NCBI GenBank assembly: GCA_036703275.1
Contig: DATNPK010000089.1
Location: forward strand, 1-64,000
Origin: Coleofasciculaceae cyanobacterium
GTDB taxonomy: Bacteria; Cyanobacteriota; Cyanobacteriia; Cyanobacteriales; Xenococcaceae
DNA: 64,000 nt
Direction of reading: 5' to 3'
Part shown: positions 56,381 through 64,000 of the stretch, in pieces
Layout of the letters: each line of letters starts with the position of its first letter
Numbering within the stretch: the stretch's first letter is position 1
Translations under genes and position numbers: made by a program
Notes under the pieces: generated by a model
The model's database searches: none
Seen by the model: only the letters and a program-made list of their open reading frames with translations
What the model was told of the DNA's origin: nothing

Positions 56381-58362
56381 TTTTTACTCGCTACTGAATT
56401 GTTAGAATGATTAAAGCTTGGCAGCAGATTTAGTTCGAGTTTTTCTTCTTTTTGTGCTTGCCGATTTTGGCGATCGCGCCACCACAGCGAAAACAATCCT
56501 GTAGTTAAGAAAAAAGAACCCATAAAAGAACCTAAAAGCACAAAATTTGACTTCAGACTGCTAGGTTCATCTGGAATACTAGGTTTACTTACTATTTGGA
56601 TCCGAGGATAAGAGGCAAAAATATCTGATTTACTCAAATCTAGTTTGGTCATGGTAGAAGAAAAGACTGCTTCTGCAATTTGAACATCGCGTTGAAGATT
56701 AGCTAAATTTGACTCCTGCGGGGACAAACTTGACAATCTATTTTCTAAATTCTTAATTTGCTGCTCTAATTCTCGAGCGCGATCTTGAAGACCTTTTTGC
56801 TGTGTTTGCTGTGAGATTAGTTCTTGAAATAGAACTGCTCTTTTTGAACCATCTGAACTACTACTATTCAAACTCAATCGTTCTAAGAAAGACTGAGAAA
56901 CAGATCTATTTAGTAAAGACTGACCTCGTTGCACGAGTGACGACAATACTTCATTTTTTTCTGCTTGTTTGTCAATTACAATCGGATTAGCCGATAAAAA
57001 CTTAGATTCCAAATTAACTAACTCACCATTTATTCGGCTATAATCGCTCAAATATTGTTGAAATAGCGGATCGGACTGAAGCACAAAGGCATCAGCAGCT
57101 TCTCGAGCAGATAAACCCAGATTGACTGACAGCTCTTGTAAACTGGCATCTATTTGCTTTAGTTCTGCTAAAGTTTCCGCTTTCTGTAATCGCAAGTTTT
57201 CAATATTGGTGGATAAATTTTGCATTTGTTCTCTCGAACTAACAGGTGCAAGAGTTTTATACTTAGACAGACGTTGCTGTGCTTTTTGCAACTGCTTTTT
57301 TGATGAATCGAGAGTTGCCTGCAACTTCCAATCTTGCTGCTCAATTTCTTGTTCTCTAAGTCGATCTAATCTCGCTTCCAAAGCATCTTGGAGAGCTAAC
57401 GCCTTTTTATAAGCTTTTTGGGGAGTTTCTCCTTCAATCTCAAACTTCATTAAGGTGGTATTATCCACAATGTTGATTTGAGGCTTTCCTAATTCTCCAA
57501 TCGGAATATAGAGTTGACTTGCTGCTGCTTCTCGAACTTCTGTTGTTTCAGCCAGAAATTTATAGTTTTCTCTGGGATCGGAAACATCGCTATTGCTGAA
57601 GGGAGAATCGCTTTGAGAAGAAGCATTGGCAATTTCGGGTAAATTGACATTGGTAGAGCTGCTGCCTGTCGGAAGGCTAATTGCCCATTCGCTCTTATAG
57701 GTGGGAGCTTTCAGAATTAGATAGGCTAAAGCTGCTGTCCATAATAAAGTATTCCCAATCAGCCATATTGCTAAATAAGATTTCCGACTTCTATGAAAGC
57801 GACGTAAACTAAACCCGGTTTCGAAGTTTGCAAGGTTTACGGTTTTTACAGATGAACGAATTGCACTTATTTCTGAGGGTTTTGGCTTTCTAGATTCGCT
57901 CGTTTTTGTTGGTAGCAAATTTAAATTGAACTCTGGGATTTGAGACAGTGTTTGATTCAATAAACCCGGTCCAATTTGAGCATAGCCTCTGTGTACAAAT
58001 CTAATCACTGCTATTAATTCGTCAAGAGGAGGAACTTTGATTAAATAACCAGTTGCTCCAGCCTTTATCGCCTGATCTAGGTAGTAAGCTTCATCATGCA
58101 CACTTAAAACAATTACTTTAACTCTAGTAAATTGCTCACAGATAATACGCGTTGTGGCAATCCCATCTAAACCAGGCATTTCCAGGTCAATCAAAACCAA
58201 GTCTGGATGCAGCTTACCAACTTGCTCTATGGCACTATAACCATCACTAGCAGTACCCACAATTTCCAAATCTACTACAGGCTCTAACCAAACCCTAAGG
58301 GATTCTCTGAAAGTTTTTTGATCGTCAACTAATAAAATCCGAATCATATTATTTTTTGTCAA
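56377..58362 (-). CDS. Response-regulator receiver fused to Wzz-type chain-length protein
   Basis: 661 residues. Residues 6-125 are a complete receiver: D13/D14, phospho-acceptor D59 (LVLIDLEMPG), S87 and K109 (GYLIKVPP), most like NarL-type receivers but with no HTH. After a ~65-residue linker comes TM1 (~197-217), a Wzz/GNVR domain (APTYKSEWAISLP), long coiled coils (~330-590) and a C-terminal TM (~605-628). There is no tyrosine-kinase domain. Wzz-like co-polymerases set glycan chain length with Wzy; here the cytoplasmic face carries an intact phosphorylatable switch. Leads the minus-strand operon and overlaps the polymerase gene by 4 bp. ATG 58362. Confidence 0.92.
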   Translation of the reverse strand: MTKNNMIRILLVDDQKTFRESLRVWLEPVVDLEIVGTASDGYSAIEQVGKLHPDLVLIDLEMPGLDGIATTRIICEQFTRVKVIVLSVHDEAYYLDQAIKAGATGYLIKVPPLDELIAVIRFVHRGYAQIGPGLLNQTLSQIPEFNLNLLPTKTSESRKPKPSEISAIRSSVKTVNLANFETGFSLRRFHRSRKSYLAIWLIGNTLLWTAALAYLILKAPTYKSEWAISLPTGSSSTNVNLPEIANASSQSDSPFSNSDVSDPRENYKFLAETTEVREAAASQLYIPIGELGKPQINIVDNTTLMKFEIEGETPQKAYKKALALQDALEARLDRLREQEIEQQDWKLQATLDSSKKQLQKAQQRLSKYKTLAPVSSREQMQNLSTNIENLRLQKAETLAELKQIDASLQELSVNLGLSAREAADAFVLQSDPLFQQYLSDYSRINGELVNLESKFLSANPIVIDKQAEKNEVLSSLVQRGQSLLNRSVSQSFLERLSLNSSSSDGSKRAVLFQELISQQTQQKGLQDRARELEQQIKNLENRLSSLSPQESNLANLQRDVQIAEAVFSSTMTKLDLSKSDIFASYPRIQIVSKPSIPDEPSSLKSNFVLLGSFMGSFFLTTGLFSLWWRDRQNRQAQKEEKLELNLLPSFNHSNNSVASKK

Positions 58363-58887
58363 AAAGTTAGCTCATTTCGACGGTGAATTGGCTTAATTTG
58401 ATTGCTATGAAAATCTAACTAATAAATTTACTTTTTTATAAAAAAGAGTTTGAAATTTTAGTAATTTATACTCAGCAATATACATTTAAAGCCTACTTTT
58501 GTAAATATAGATTCAAATATGTTGCATTTTGTATAAGCTTTGTAGTGTAGTGTATGGTTTAGCTCTTTACATAGTCATTGGAATACATATGAACTACAAA
58601 ATGAATAGTGAGTTATTACTAATTTTGTGATTATAACGATACCGATTAATCAGACAAAGAAGTAGTTGTTCATCGCAACATCACATTAATTAAAAATATT
58701 GCTTGAAACATAATATAATCTATGATAATCTTTATCAGTATAAGCTTTTAAAATAAACACTTAATTTATATTATATATCTGCGAACCATTTTGGGTACGT
58801 ACTACTCAAAACGCGCATATAAATTGATTCTGTTGCTTATGCATATCCATAACTTACATAAGCTTATGTAATTGATTGTGAAAAAAC
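58363..58887. other. Divergent promoter region of the polysaccharide locus
   Basis: 525 bp between the REC-Wzz operon and the GT4 pair, no ORF. AT-rich, with an 18-bp perfect palindrome near its right end; likely holds both promoters. Confidence 0.5.
58854..58871. promoter_or_regulatory. 18-bp palindrome upstream of GT4 genes
   Basis: TTACATAAGCTTATGTAA is a perfect palindrome ending 16 bp before the GT4 ATG (58888). A related CTTATGCATA lies 20 bp upstream. Size and symmetry fit a dimeric repressor operator; regulator unknown. Confidence 0.4.
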
Positions 58888-60135
58888 ATGAAAAATAAGC
58901 CCACACTATCAATTTTCTACCAGTTTAATCCTTGGAGTAGTAGCATTGGTGGGATTCAAACTTTTGTCTGCTCTTTTTTAAAGTATGCTCCTCCAGAGTT
59001 TGAAGTCAGGCTTATAGGCACTGGAGACAACGATACAGCTATTGGACAGTGGCAAAAAAAAGAATTTGCGGGTCGAGAAATTCAATTTATGCCCCTAATC
59101 AAAATCGAAAACGATGATGTTCGGCATTTAATTCCCACAACTTTAAAATATACAGCTGCTCTACTCAAACATGATTTTGCCTCGGATTTCATGCACTTCA
59201 ATCGTATTGAAGCAGCTTTAGCGACTAGTAACTGGCAAGGAGAGAAAACTCTTTTAGTTCATAATGATATCCAAAAACAAATGGATCCAGTTGCTGGTAA
59301 TAACGCGATTCTTTGGCAAAAGTTTCCCACAGCTTATTTCGCTTTAGAAGGCTGGTTAATCAAGCAGTTTGATTACATCTATTCTTGTCATACTCAGACA
59401 GCCGAGTTTTATCAGCAAAAATATTCCCAACTAGCTGACAAGATTAGCTATCTCAAAAATACAGTCGATGAAGAGCGATTCTATCCTTTAGATTTTGCAA
59501 CCAAACAAAAGCAACAGCAAGCATTAGCAACAGAAATGGGGTTGCCTGAAGATACTCGTTTCATCCTTTTTGCTGGTCGTCTTCATCCCCAAAAAGATCC
59601 TTTGTTACTGATTGAGGCTTTTGCTGTTCTTAAACAACCTAAGGTTCACTTATTAATGGCTGGTGCAGGAGAATTAAAATCGCAAATAAAGGCAAAAATA
59701 GACGATCTTGGTTTAGCACAACAGGTGACAATGCTAGGAGCAGTACCTCAAGATAAATTAGCTTCTTTACACCAAGTCAGTAGTGTTTTTGTTCTTTCCA
59801 GTGTTTATGAGGGTTTACCCCTTACGGTTTTAGAAGCACTATCCTGCGGTACGCCAGTAGTTACTACCAATTCAGGAGAAACGCCAGACTTCTTAACTAA
59901 TGATAGTGGCATTGTTTGCGACCAAAGAACGCCTCAAGCGATCGCAGCCGCGCTCAGGCAAGTCTTACAACACCCAGCAAAGTATCCCCCTGCCGCCTGT
60001 GTCCGAACAGCTAAGCCCTACAGTGCCAAAACAGTCGTAGGCGAAGTTTATCAAAATATGCTGGAGAGATGGGATCAAAGCTCAGCCTCGAATACCTTAA
60101 CGAATCAGCCAATCGCTAAAAAACAATTCGTTTAA
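58888..60135 (+). CDS. Glycosyltransferase family 4
   Basis: 415 residues, GT-B fold. N-terminal SSSIGGIQTFVCSFLKY; the C-terminal donor domain has FILFAGRLHPQKDPLLLIEA and YEGLPLTVLEALSCGTPVV (E-x7-E). Retaining transferase using a nucleotide sugar. First of two plus-strand GT4 genes; 33 bp to the next. ATG 58888. Confidence 0.93.
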   Translation: MKNKPTLSIFYQFNPWSSSIGGIQTFVCSFLKYAPPEFEVRLIGTGDNDTAIGQWQKKEFAGREIQFMPLIKIENDDVRHLIPTTLKYTAALLKHDFASDFMHFNRIEAALATSNWQGEKTLLVHNDIQKQMDPVAGNNAILWQKFPTAYFALEGWLIKQFDYIYSCHTQTAEFYQQKYSQLADKISYLKNTVDEERFYPLDFATKQKQQQALATEMGLPEDTRFILFAGRLHPQKDPLLLIEAFAVLKQPKVHLLMAGAGELKSQIKAKIDDLGLAQQVTMLGAVPQDKLASLHQVSSVFVLSSVYEGLPLTVLEALSCGTPVVTTNSGETPDFLTNDSGIVCDQRTPQAIAAALRQVLQHPAKYPPAACVRTAKPYSAKTVVGEVYQNMLERWDQSSASNTLTNQPIAKKQFV

Positions 60136-60168
60136 AAAATCCTTTTAGAAAAATTGTAACTTAAAAAT

Positions 60169-61374
60169 ATGAAGATAGCCGTTATTGGAGTCAAGGGACT
60201 ACCTGCTAATCAGGGTGGGATTGAACATTACTGTCAGGCACTCTATCCCCGAATGGTTGAACTAGGACATACCGTAGATTTGTATTCTCGTTCCAGTTAT
60301 ACAAAGCAGCCTTGGTTCTCTATTCGCCAATATCATGGAGTACGAGTAATTTGCATCCCTTCATTGCCGTTTCGAGGGCTAGATGCTTTAACTAACTCGG
60401 CTTTAGCTGCGATCGCAGCTACATTAAAAGACTACGATATTGTTCACTTTCATGCCCTAGGACCTTCCTTGTTTAGTTTTATCCCTCGGTTGTTATCCTC
60501 GGCCAAAATCATTGCAACCTGTCAGGGATTAGATTGGCAGCGAGGAAAATGGGGCAAGTTATCTAGCCGTATTATTCATTGGGGAGAAAAAGCGGCAGCT
60601 AAGTATGCTCACAATGTAGTTGTAGTTTCCCAAGCCCTAAGAACATACTTTGAAAAAACTTATGAGATCGAACCTATATATATTCCTAATGGACCAGGGA
60701 TATATGCAAAATCCGATCCAAATTTTTTGTGTGTTAGGTCTTTTGATTTGAAGCCAGGCAGATATTTACTTTTTGTCGGTCGGTTAGTACCTGAAAAACG
60801 ACCAGACTTATTAATAGAAGCGTTTAAAAGACTGAAGCGATCTAACTGGAAATTGGTTCTAGCAGGGGGGGACAGCGACACCACTGAATACATCAGTAAA
60901 CTGATGAAATTATCTGGTAATAATCCTAATATTGTTTTTGCAGGAGAACTTCGAGGTAGTAGTTTAGCAGAAATGGTGAGGGGGGCAGGTTTATTTGTCC
61001 TACCCTCAGATCTTGAAGGATTGCCTTTAGCGATGTTGGAAGCGATGCGGGAAGGTGTACCCGTAGTTGCTAGCGACATTCTTCCTCATCAACAGTTGAT
61101 TGGTAGCGATCGCGGAGTTTTATTTGATTCGGGAAGTGCAATTTCCTGCTCCGAAGCTCTAGATTGGGCAATTGATCGACCAGAAAAATTAGCTGTCATG
61201 GCGAGAAATGCACGAGAGCATATCAAGGCTAACTATGACTGGGATAAGATCACCATTGATAATTTATCTGTTTACGATCGAGACTTTAAACTAGATTCTT
61301 CAGGAAAAATTACTGGTTCAACCGCTGCCAATTCTCAGGTTACATCGCTGAAAGCAAAAGTTACGCAATCATAA
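60169..61374 (+). CDS. Glycosyltransferase family 4 (rhamnosyltransferase-like)
   Basis: 401 residues. IAVIGVKGLPANQGGIEHYC is a typical start for the WcaK/rhamnosyltransferase-like GT4 subgroup; YLLFVGRLVPEKRPDLLIEAF and LEGLPLAMLEAMREGVPVVA form the donor site. Pairs with the upstream GT4, likely one operon. Donor sugar not assignable. ATG 60169. Confidence 0.93.
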   Translation: MKIAVIGVKGLPANQGGIEHYCQALYPRMVELGHTVDLYSRSSYTKQPWFSIRQYHGVRVICIPSLPFRGLDALTNSALAAIAATLKDYDIVHFHALGPSLFSFIPRLLSSAKIIATCQGLDWQRGKWGKLSSRIIHWGEKAAAKYAHNVVVVSQALRTYFEKTYEIEPIYIPNGPGIYAKSDPNFLCVRSFDLKPGRYLLFVGRLVPEKRPDLLIEAFKRLKRSNWKLVLAGGDSDTTEYISKLMKLSGNNPNIVFAGELRGSSLAEMVRGAGLFVLPSDLEGLPLAMLEAMREGVPVVASDILPHQQLIGSDRGVLFDSGSAISCSEALDWAIDRPEKLAVMARNAREHIKANYDWDKITIDNLSVYDRDFKLDSSGKITGSTAANSQVTSLKAKVTQS

Positions 61375-61459
61375 AATCATCAAGAGTTTCAGTCGAGTAA
61401 TTAACGGAAAAAAATCAAAATTTTCGCAGGCGATCGCGCGTTGGGCATAAATCCTTATT

Positions 61460-61552
61460 ATGTTGCCGAAAATTGATGGTTTACGTTTGTTAGAAAATAT
61501 TTGTTCGGCAAAAATTCTGACTCCTGTGTTGTTGTTAACAGTAGCGGTATAG
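61460..61552 (+). pseudogene. Response-regulator receiver fragment
   Basis: MLPKIDGLRLLENICSAKIL then TPVLLLTVAV and a stop: this is the receiver segment just after the phospho-Asp through beta4 (family pattern MLPxxDGLxxL...TPVLLLTA). No start region, no output domain. Joined directly to a histidine-kinase remnant in another frame. Confidence 0.75.
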
Positions 61553-61707
61553 CTGCTCAAGATTTGCCTTACTTGTTCGATCGCTTTTACCGTCGCGATC
61601 GCGATCACGACATTCCAGGTGCGGGTTGGGGACTAGCGATCGCTACTTTAATTGCCCGTTGTCATGGTGGTCAAATTTCTGTCACTAGTCAAATACATAT
61701 GAACTAA
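61537..61707 (+). pseudogene. Histidine kinase ATPase C-terminal fragment
   Basis: Frame reads NSSGIAAQDLPYLFDRFYRR then GAGWGLAIATLIARCHGGQI, the degraded G1-F-G2 boxes of a HATPase_c domain (usual GGSGLGLAI is GAGWGLAI). Stop at 61705-61707. The RR 3' part and HK 5' part were lost by one deletion, leaving a two-component relic downstream of the GT4 genes. Confidence 0.75.
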
Positions 61708-61804
61708 CTACCTTTAAAGTTAGCTTACCTATGTTTAATAGTTAGCATTGCCAAATCGGGAAAGGGTAAATAAGAGAATAGTTAGAATGACATTCTCAGC
61801 TAAT

Positions 61805-63754
61805 TTATTCTAAGATGGTCGCGATTTCTTTAAGATAAACCTGCTCTAATAATTCTCCTGATTCTAATTCATACTGTTCCAACAAACCTCGATGTCTGAT
61901 ACTAATTTGTCGGTCTTGTTTAATAATTACCGTGGAGTCAGGAAAAACATCCCGCGCTAACATAGTTTCTACCTCGCTGGGGTCGTCTAAAACTACCATG
62001 TTGCTACCATAGTAAAACATTCCTTCTGTATTTAATACTTTTTCGTCGTATTCGGCAATTAATAAATCTAATCGAGGATTGCGTAAGAGATTACGGACAT
62101 TGGTATTGTAATTAGAGTTGAGTTGCTTTTCAGAACGATTGACAATAATTCCTTCGCGACATACTGCACCAATTGTCCAATCAGGATGAAACGTCAGAAT
62201 GCGATCGCTCAATCGCTGTAGCTGTCTTAGGGTAATACGGTTAAGGCTAATAATGGGAATTCGAGCATCTTTACCCGAATCAAAAAAGGTTTCCAAAATG
62301 CGTGAGGTAACGTCTACTGGTTCACCAATGGCAGGATTGAGGTGCATATAAACTCCTGGTGCAGCGTTAATTTCAATAATGCCAAAGCTATTTTGTTTCC
62401 AGGATTTAGCAATATCGGCAGTAATGATATCAATTCCCATGCAGGTAAGGCGGAAATGCTGAGCAATATCCTGTGCCAAAATAATATTATCAGGATGTAT
62501 TTTATTAGTGGCATCGATACTAAAACCACCAGAAGAAAGATTAGCAACCTTACGTAAATAGACAATGCGATCGTTTTCAATTACGCTATCTAAATCCAGT
62601 CCCTGTTCTAATAAATACAGGTACATCGCCTCATCAGTTTGGATTTTACCCATTGGCGAATTAGGAGTGTCATTGCGTTGGGGAGAACGATTTTCTCTTT
62701 CAATCAGTTCTCTTAAAGAAGATCGACCATTGCCAGTTACTGAGGCTGGTTGACGTTCAATCGCTGCGACAAAACGACCGTTAACGCATAGTAAACGATA
62801 ATCATGACCTGCAATGCTATTTTCCACAATAATTGCTGATTTTTCCCCTTCGGGAACAGCATCTACCGCCCTTTGATAAGCGGTTTTCAGTTCAGATTCT
62901 GCTTGTATGTCGGCAGTTACCCCAATACCTTTATGTCCCGATACGGGTTTGACAGCCACGGGATAACCCAATTCTTCGGCCGCATCACAGGCTGCCTCGA
63001 AAGAGTAAACTATATCCCCTTGAGGTACGGGAAAACCTAACTCGGCTAAAAATCGTTTGCAATCATCTTTTTGCGTTGTAAAGTCAGAATCGAGATGACT
63101 ATCAGTATCAAAAGTGGTGGCTACTCCTCTGATTTGCTTTTTGCCATAACCATACTGCATCAATCTTTCATCCCAAAGATAAAAGCTAGGTATTTCTTTG
63201 GCATTTGCCGATCGCAATAGAGCATATACAGTCGGGCCACCATATACTGAATTACGAAAAACTTGTTGCAAGCTATCAATTTGTGAGGCAATTTCCAAAT
63301 CCTCGCCCCTGGCGAGCGCCTCAAACCAATCCCAGACTGTATAAATTACCTCTCTTGTAGTGCGCAGATGTAGTGCTTCTATGGCAATTTTGGCAGATTC
63401 AGATTCTTGAGGATACGGTTGCGCCACTGGACGCAACGGGAGATGTCCGTGCTGCTGTACACTCCAACCCTGGAGATGTAAATCCATGTCTAGCTTATTT
63501 ACCATCGAAGCTGTACTAGCAAATAACTCTGCATGAGAAGAATATTCTTTTTCGGTTAATCGGGGATAACGCGCTCCCAATACAGCTAAATAATCAGAGA
63601 TAGGCAAAGGGCGATCGCATCCTGTTAAGACCAATTCAAACACCAATGAGGCTCGATTTAAATAAGGATTTGGTCCTAGATATTCTTGAAAGTTGAATAA
63701 ATCAAAAACATCGGTGTTCCTAGCATTTACACGAACTGGTCGATCTATGTCCAT
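61805..63754 (-). CDS. cphA2: Cyanophycin synthetase CphA2-type
   Basis: 649 residues. N-terminal domain of cyanophycin synthetases (~1-215), then an ATP-grasp core (~220-480) with VAVKPVSGHKGIGV, ATP/Mg site FGIIEINAAPG and a shortened Mur-ligase-like C-terminus without the P-loop ATP site. CphA1 is ~870-900 residues with two active sites; this length and the missing second site match CphA2, which joins beta-Asp-Arg dipeptides made by cyanophycin breakdown. Arg/Asp nitrogen storage in the cytoplasm. No cphA1 or cphB in the window. ATG 63754. Confidence 0.85.
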   Translation of the reverse strand: MDIDRPVRVNARNTDVFDLFNFQEYLGPNPYLNRASLVFELVLTGCDRPLPISDYLAVLGARYPRLTEKEYSSHAELFASTASMVNKLDMDLHLQGWSVQQHGHLPLRPVAQPYPQESESAKIAIEALHLRTTREVIYTVWDWFEALARGEDLEIASQIDSLQQVFRNSVYGGPTVYALLRSANAKEIPSFYLWDERLMQYGYGKKQIRGVATTFDTDSHLDSDFTTQKDDCKRFLAELGFPVPQGDIVYSFEAACDAAEELGYPVAVKPVSGHKGIGVTADIQAESELKTAYQRAVDAVPEGEKSAIIVENSIAGHDYRLLCVNGRFVAAIERQPASVTGNGRSSLRELIERENRSPQRNDTPNSPMGKIQTDEAMYLYLLEQGLDLDSVIENDRIVYLRKVANLSSGGFSIDATNKIHPDNIILAQDIAQHFRLTCMGIDIITADIAKSWKQNSFGIIEINAAPGVYMHLNPAIGEPVDVTSRILETFFDSGKDARIPIISLNRITLRQLQRLSDRILTFHPDWTIGAVCREGIIVNRSEKQLNSNYNTNVRNLLRNPRLDLLIAEYDEKVLNTEGMFYYGSNMVVLDDPSEVETMLARDVFPDSTVIIKQDRQISIRHRGLLEQYELESGELLEQVYLKEIATILE

Positions 63755-64000
63755 TAACCTTGAATTTCTTTCACAGCAACATCACTTACAGTAGGGATAG
63801 CTTTGGTTTTTCACCTCTATCCAGGGATTTATTTTTTAGCTAACCAAACTAAACACTTCTGCTCTGCAAGCTGATATTTTATATATACTAATTGTTTTTC
63901 AATTTTATAGAAAGTAAAAGGGGATCGTGCCATATTAACCAATAATTATTAGTTATCTATCTTGCAAAATATTAAAATACACCTTTAGCAATATACAAAT
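63755..64000. other. Upstream region of cphA2
   Basis: 246 bp to the window edge, AT-rich; no ORF or motif recognised. Confidence 0.4.

Noticed and set aside
61369-61608. 79-codon minus-strand ORF over the two-component relic
   Set aside because: The opposite strand clearly holds receiver and HATPase remnants; this frame is a shadow.

Overview
The window is chromosomal DNA from a cyanobacterium. Evidence: a photosystem II D1 gene end (psbA), Psb29/Thf1, a CpcS/CpeS-type phycobilin lyase, ferredoxin-dependent glutamate synthase, a CikA-type clock input kinase, a CphA2-type cyanophycin synthetase, the cyanobacterial str operon order, and many copies of the HIP1 octamer GCGATCGC. The low-GC coding style and domain repertoire fit a coccoid lineage such as the Pleurocapsales or relatives; that placement is inference. 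Layout: 1-13.1 kb is mostly housekeeping: psbA 3' end, a pseudokinase with a PsbP-like tail, a secreted peroxiredoxin, ATP sulfurylase, an orthocaspase-like protein with an altered dyad, an LpxB-related protein, RNase E with a long structured leader followed by RNase HII, a DUF1997 protein and prephenate dehydratase. 13.1-19.3 kb is the str operon (rpsL-rpsG-fusA-tuf-rpsJ plus a Lon-N-domain gene) on the minus strand, with unusually long spacers and several strong inverted repeats. 19.5-28.9 kb holds an A-type Fe-S carrier, a mannose-phosphate-isomerase-type cupin, glsF, an SLH-domain protein, the ribosome GTPase RbgA/YlqF and a small secreted protein. 28.9-43.3 kb holds cobN, cikA, psb29, a phycobilin lyase, ruvB, a DnaJ-pentapeptide protein and glmS. 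From 44 to 61.4 kb lies an exopolysaccharide locus. A minus-strand operon starts with a response-regulator receiver fused to a Wzz-type chain-length protein. It continues through a polymerase/ligase, a methyltransferase, two family 2 glycosyltransferases, a flippase and a secreted protein. It is flanked by two plus-strand GT4 genes, another GT2, a PhyH-type dioxygenase and a DegT aminotransferase. The window ends with a decayed two-component system and cphA2. The most notable finding is a complete but very short Tn7-like element (about 446 bp, 43298-43743) that begins exactly 25 bp after the glmS stop, the classic attTn7 position. Both ends start with TGTGG and carry repeated TnsB-type sites, and just inside the glmS-proximal end is the first ~31 codons of tnsA followed by a stop. 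It is a mini-element or relic of a glmS-targeting Tn7/CAST-like transposon. Other points of interest are the REC-Wzz fusion, the pseudokinase-PsbP fusion, the Tyr-Cys orthocaspase, short palindromic repeats inserted in frame in pheA and cobN, and the RNase E leader.
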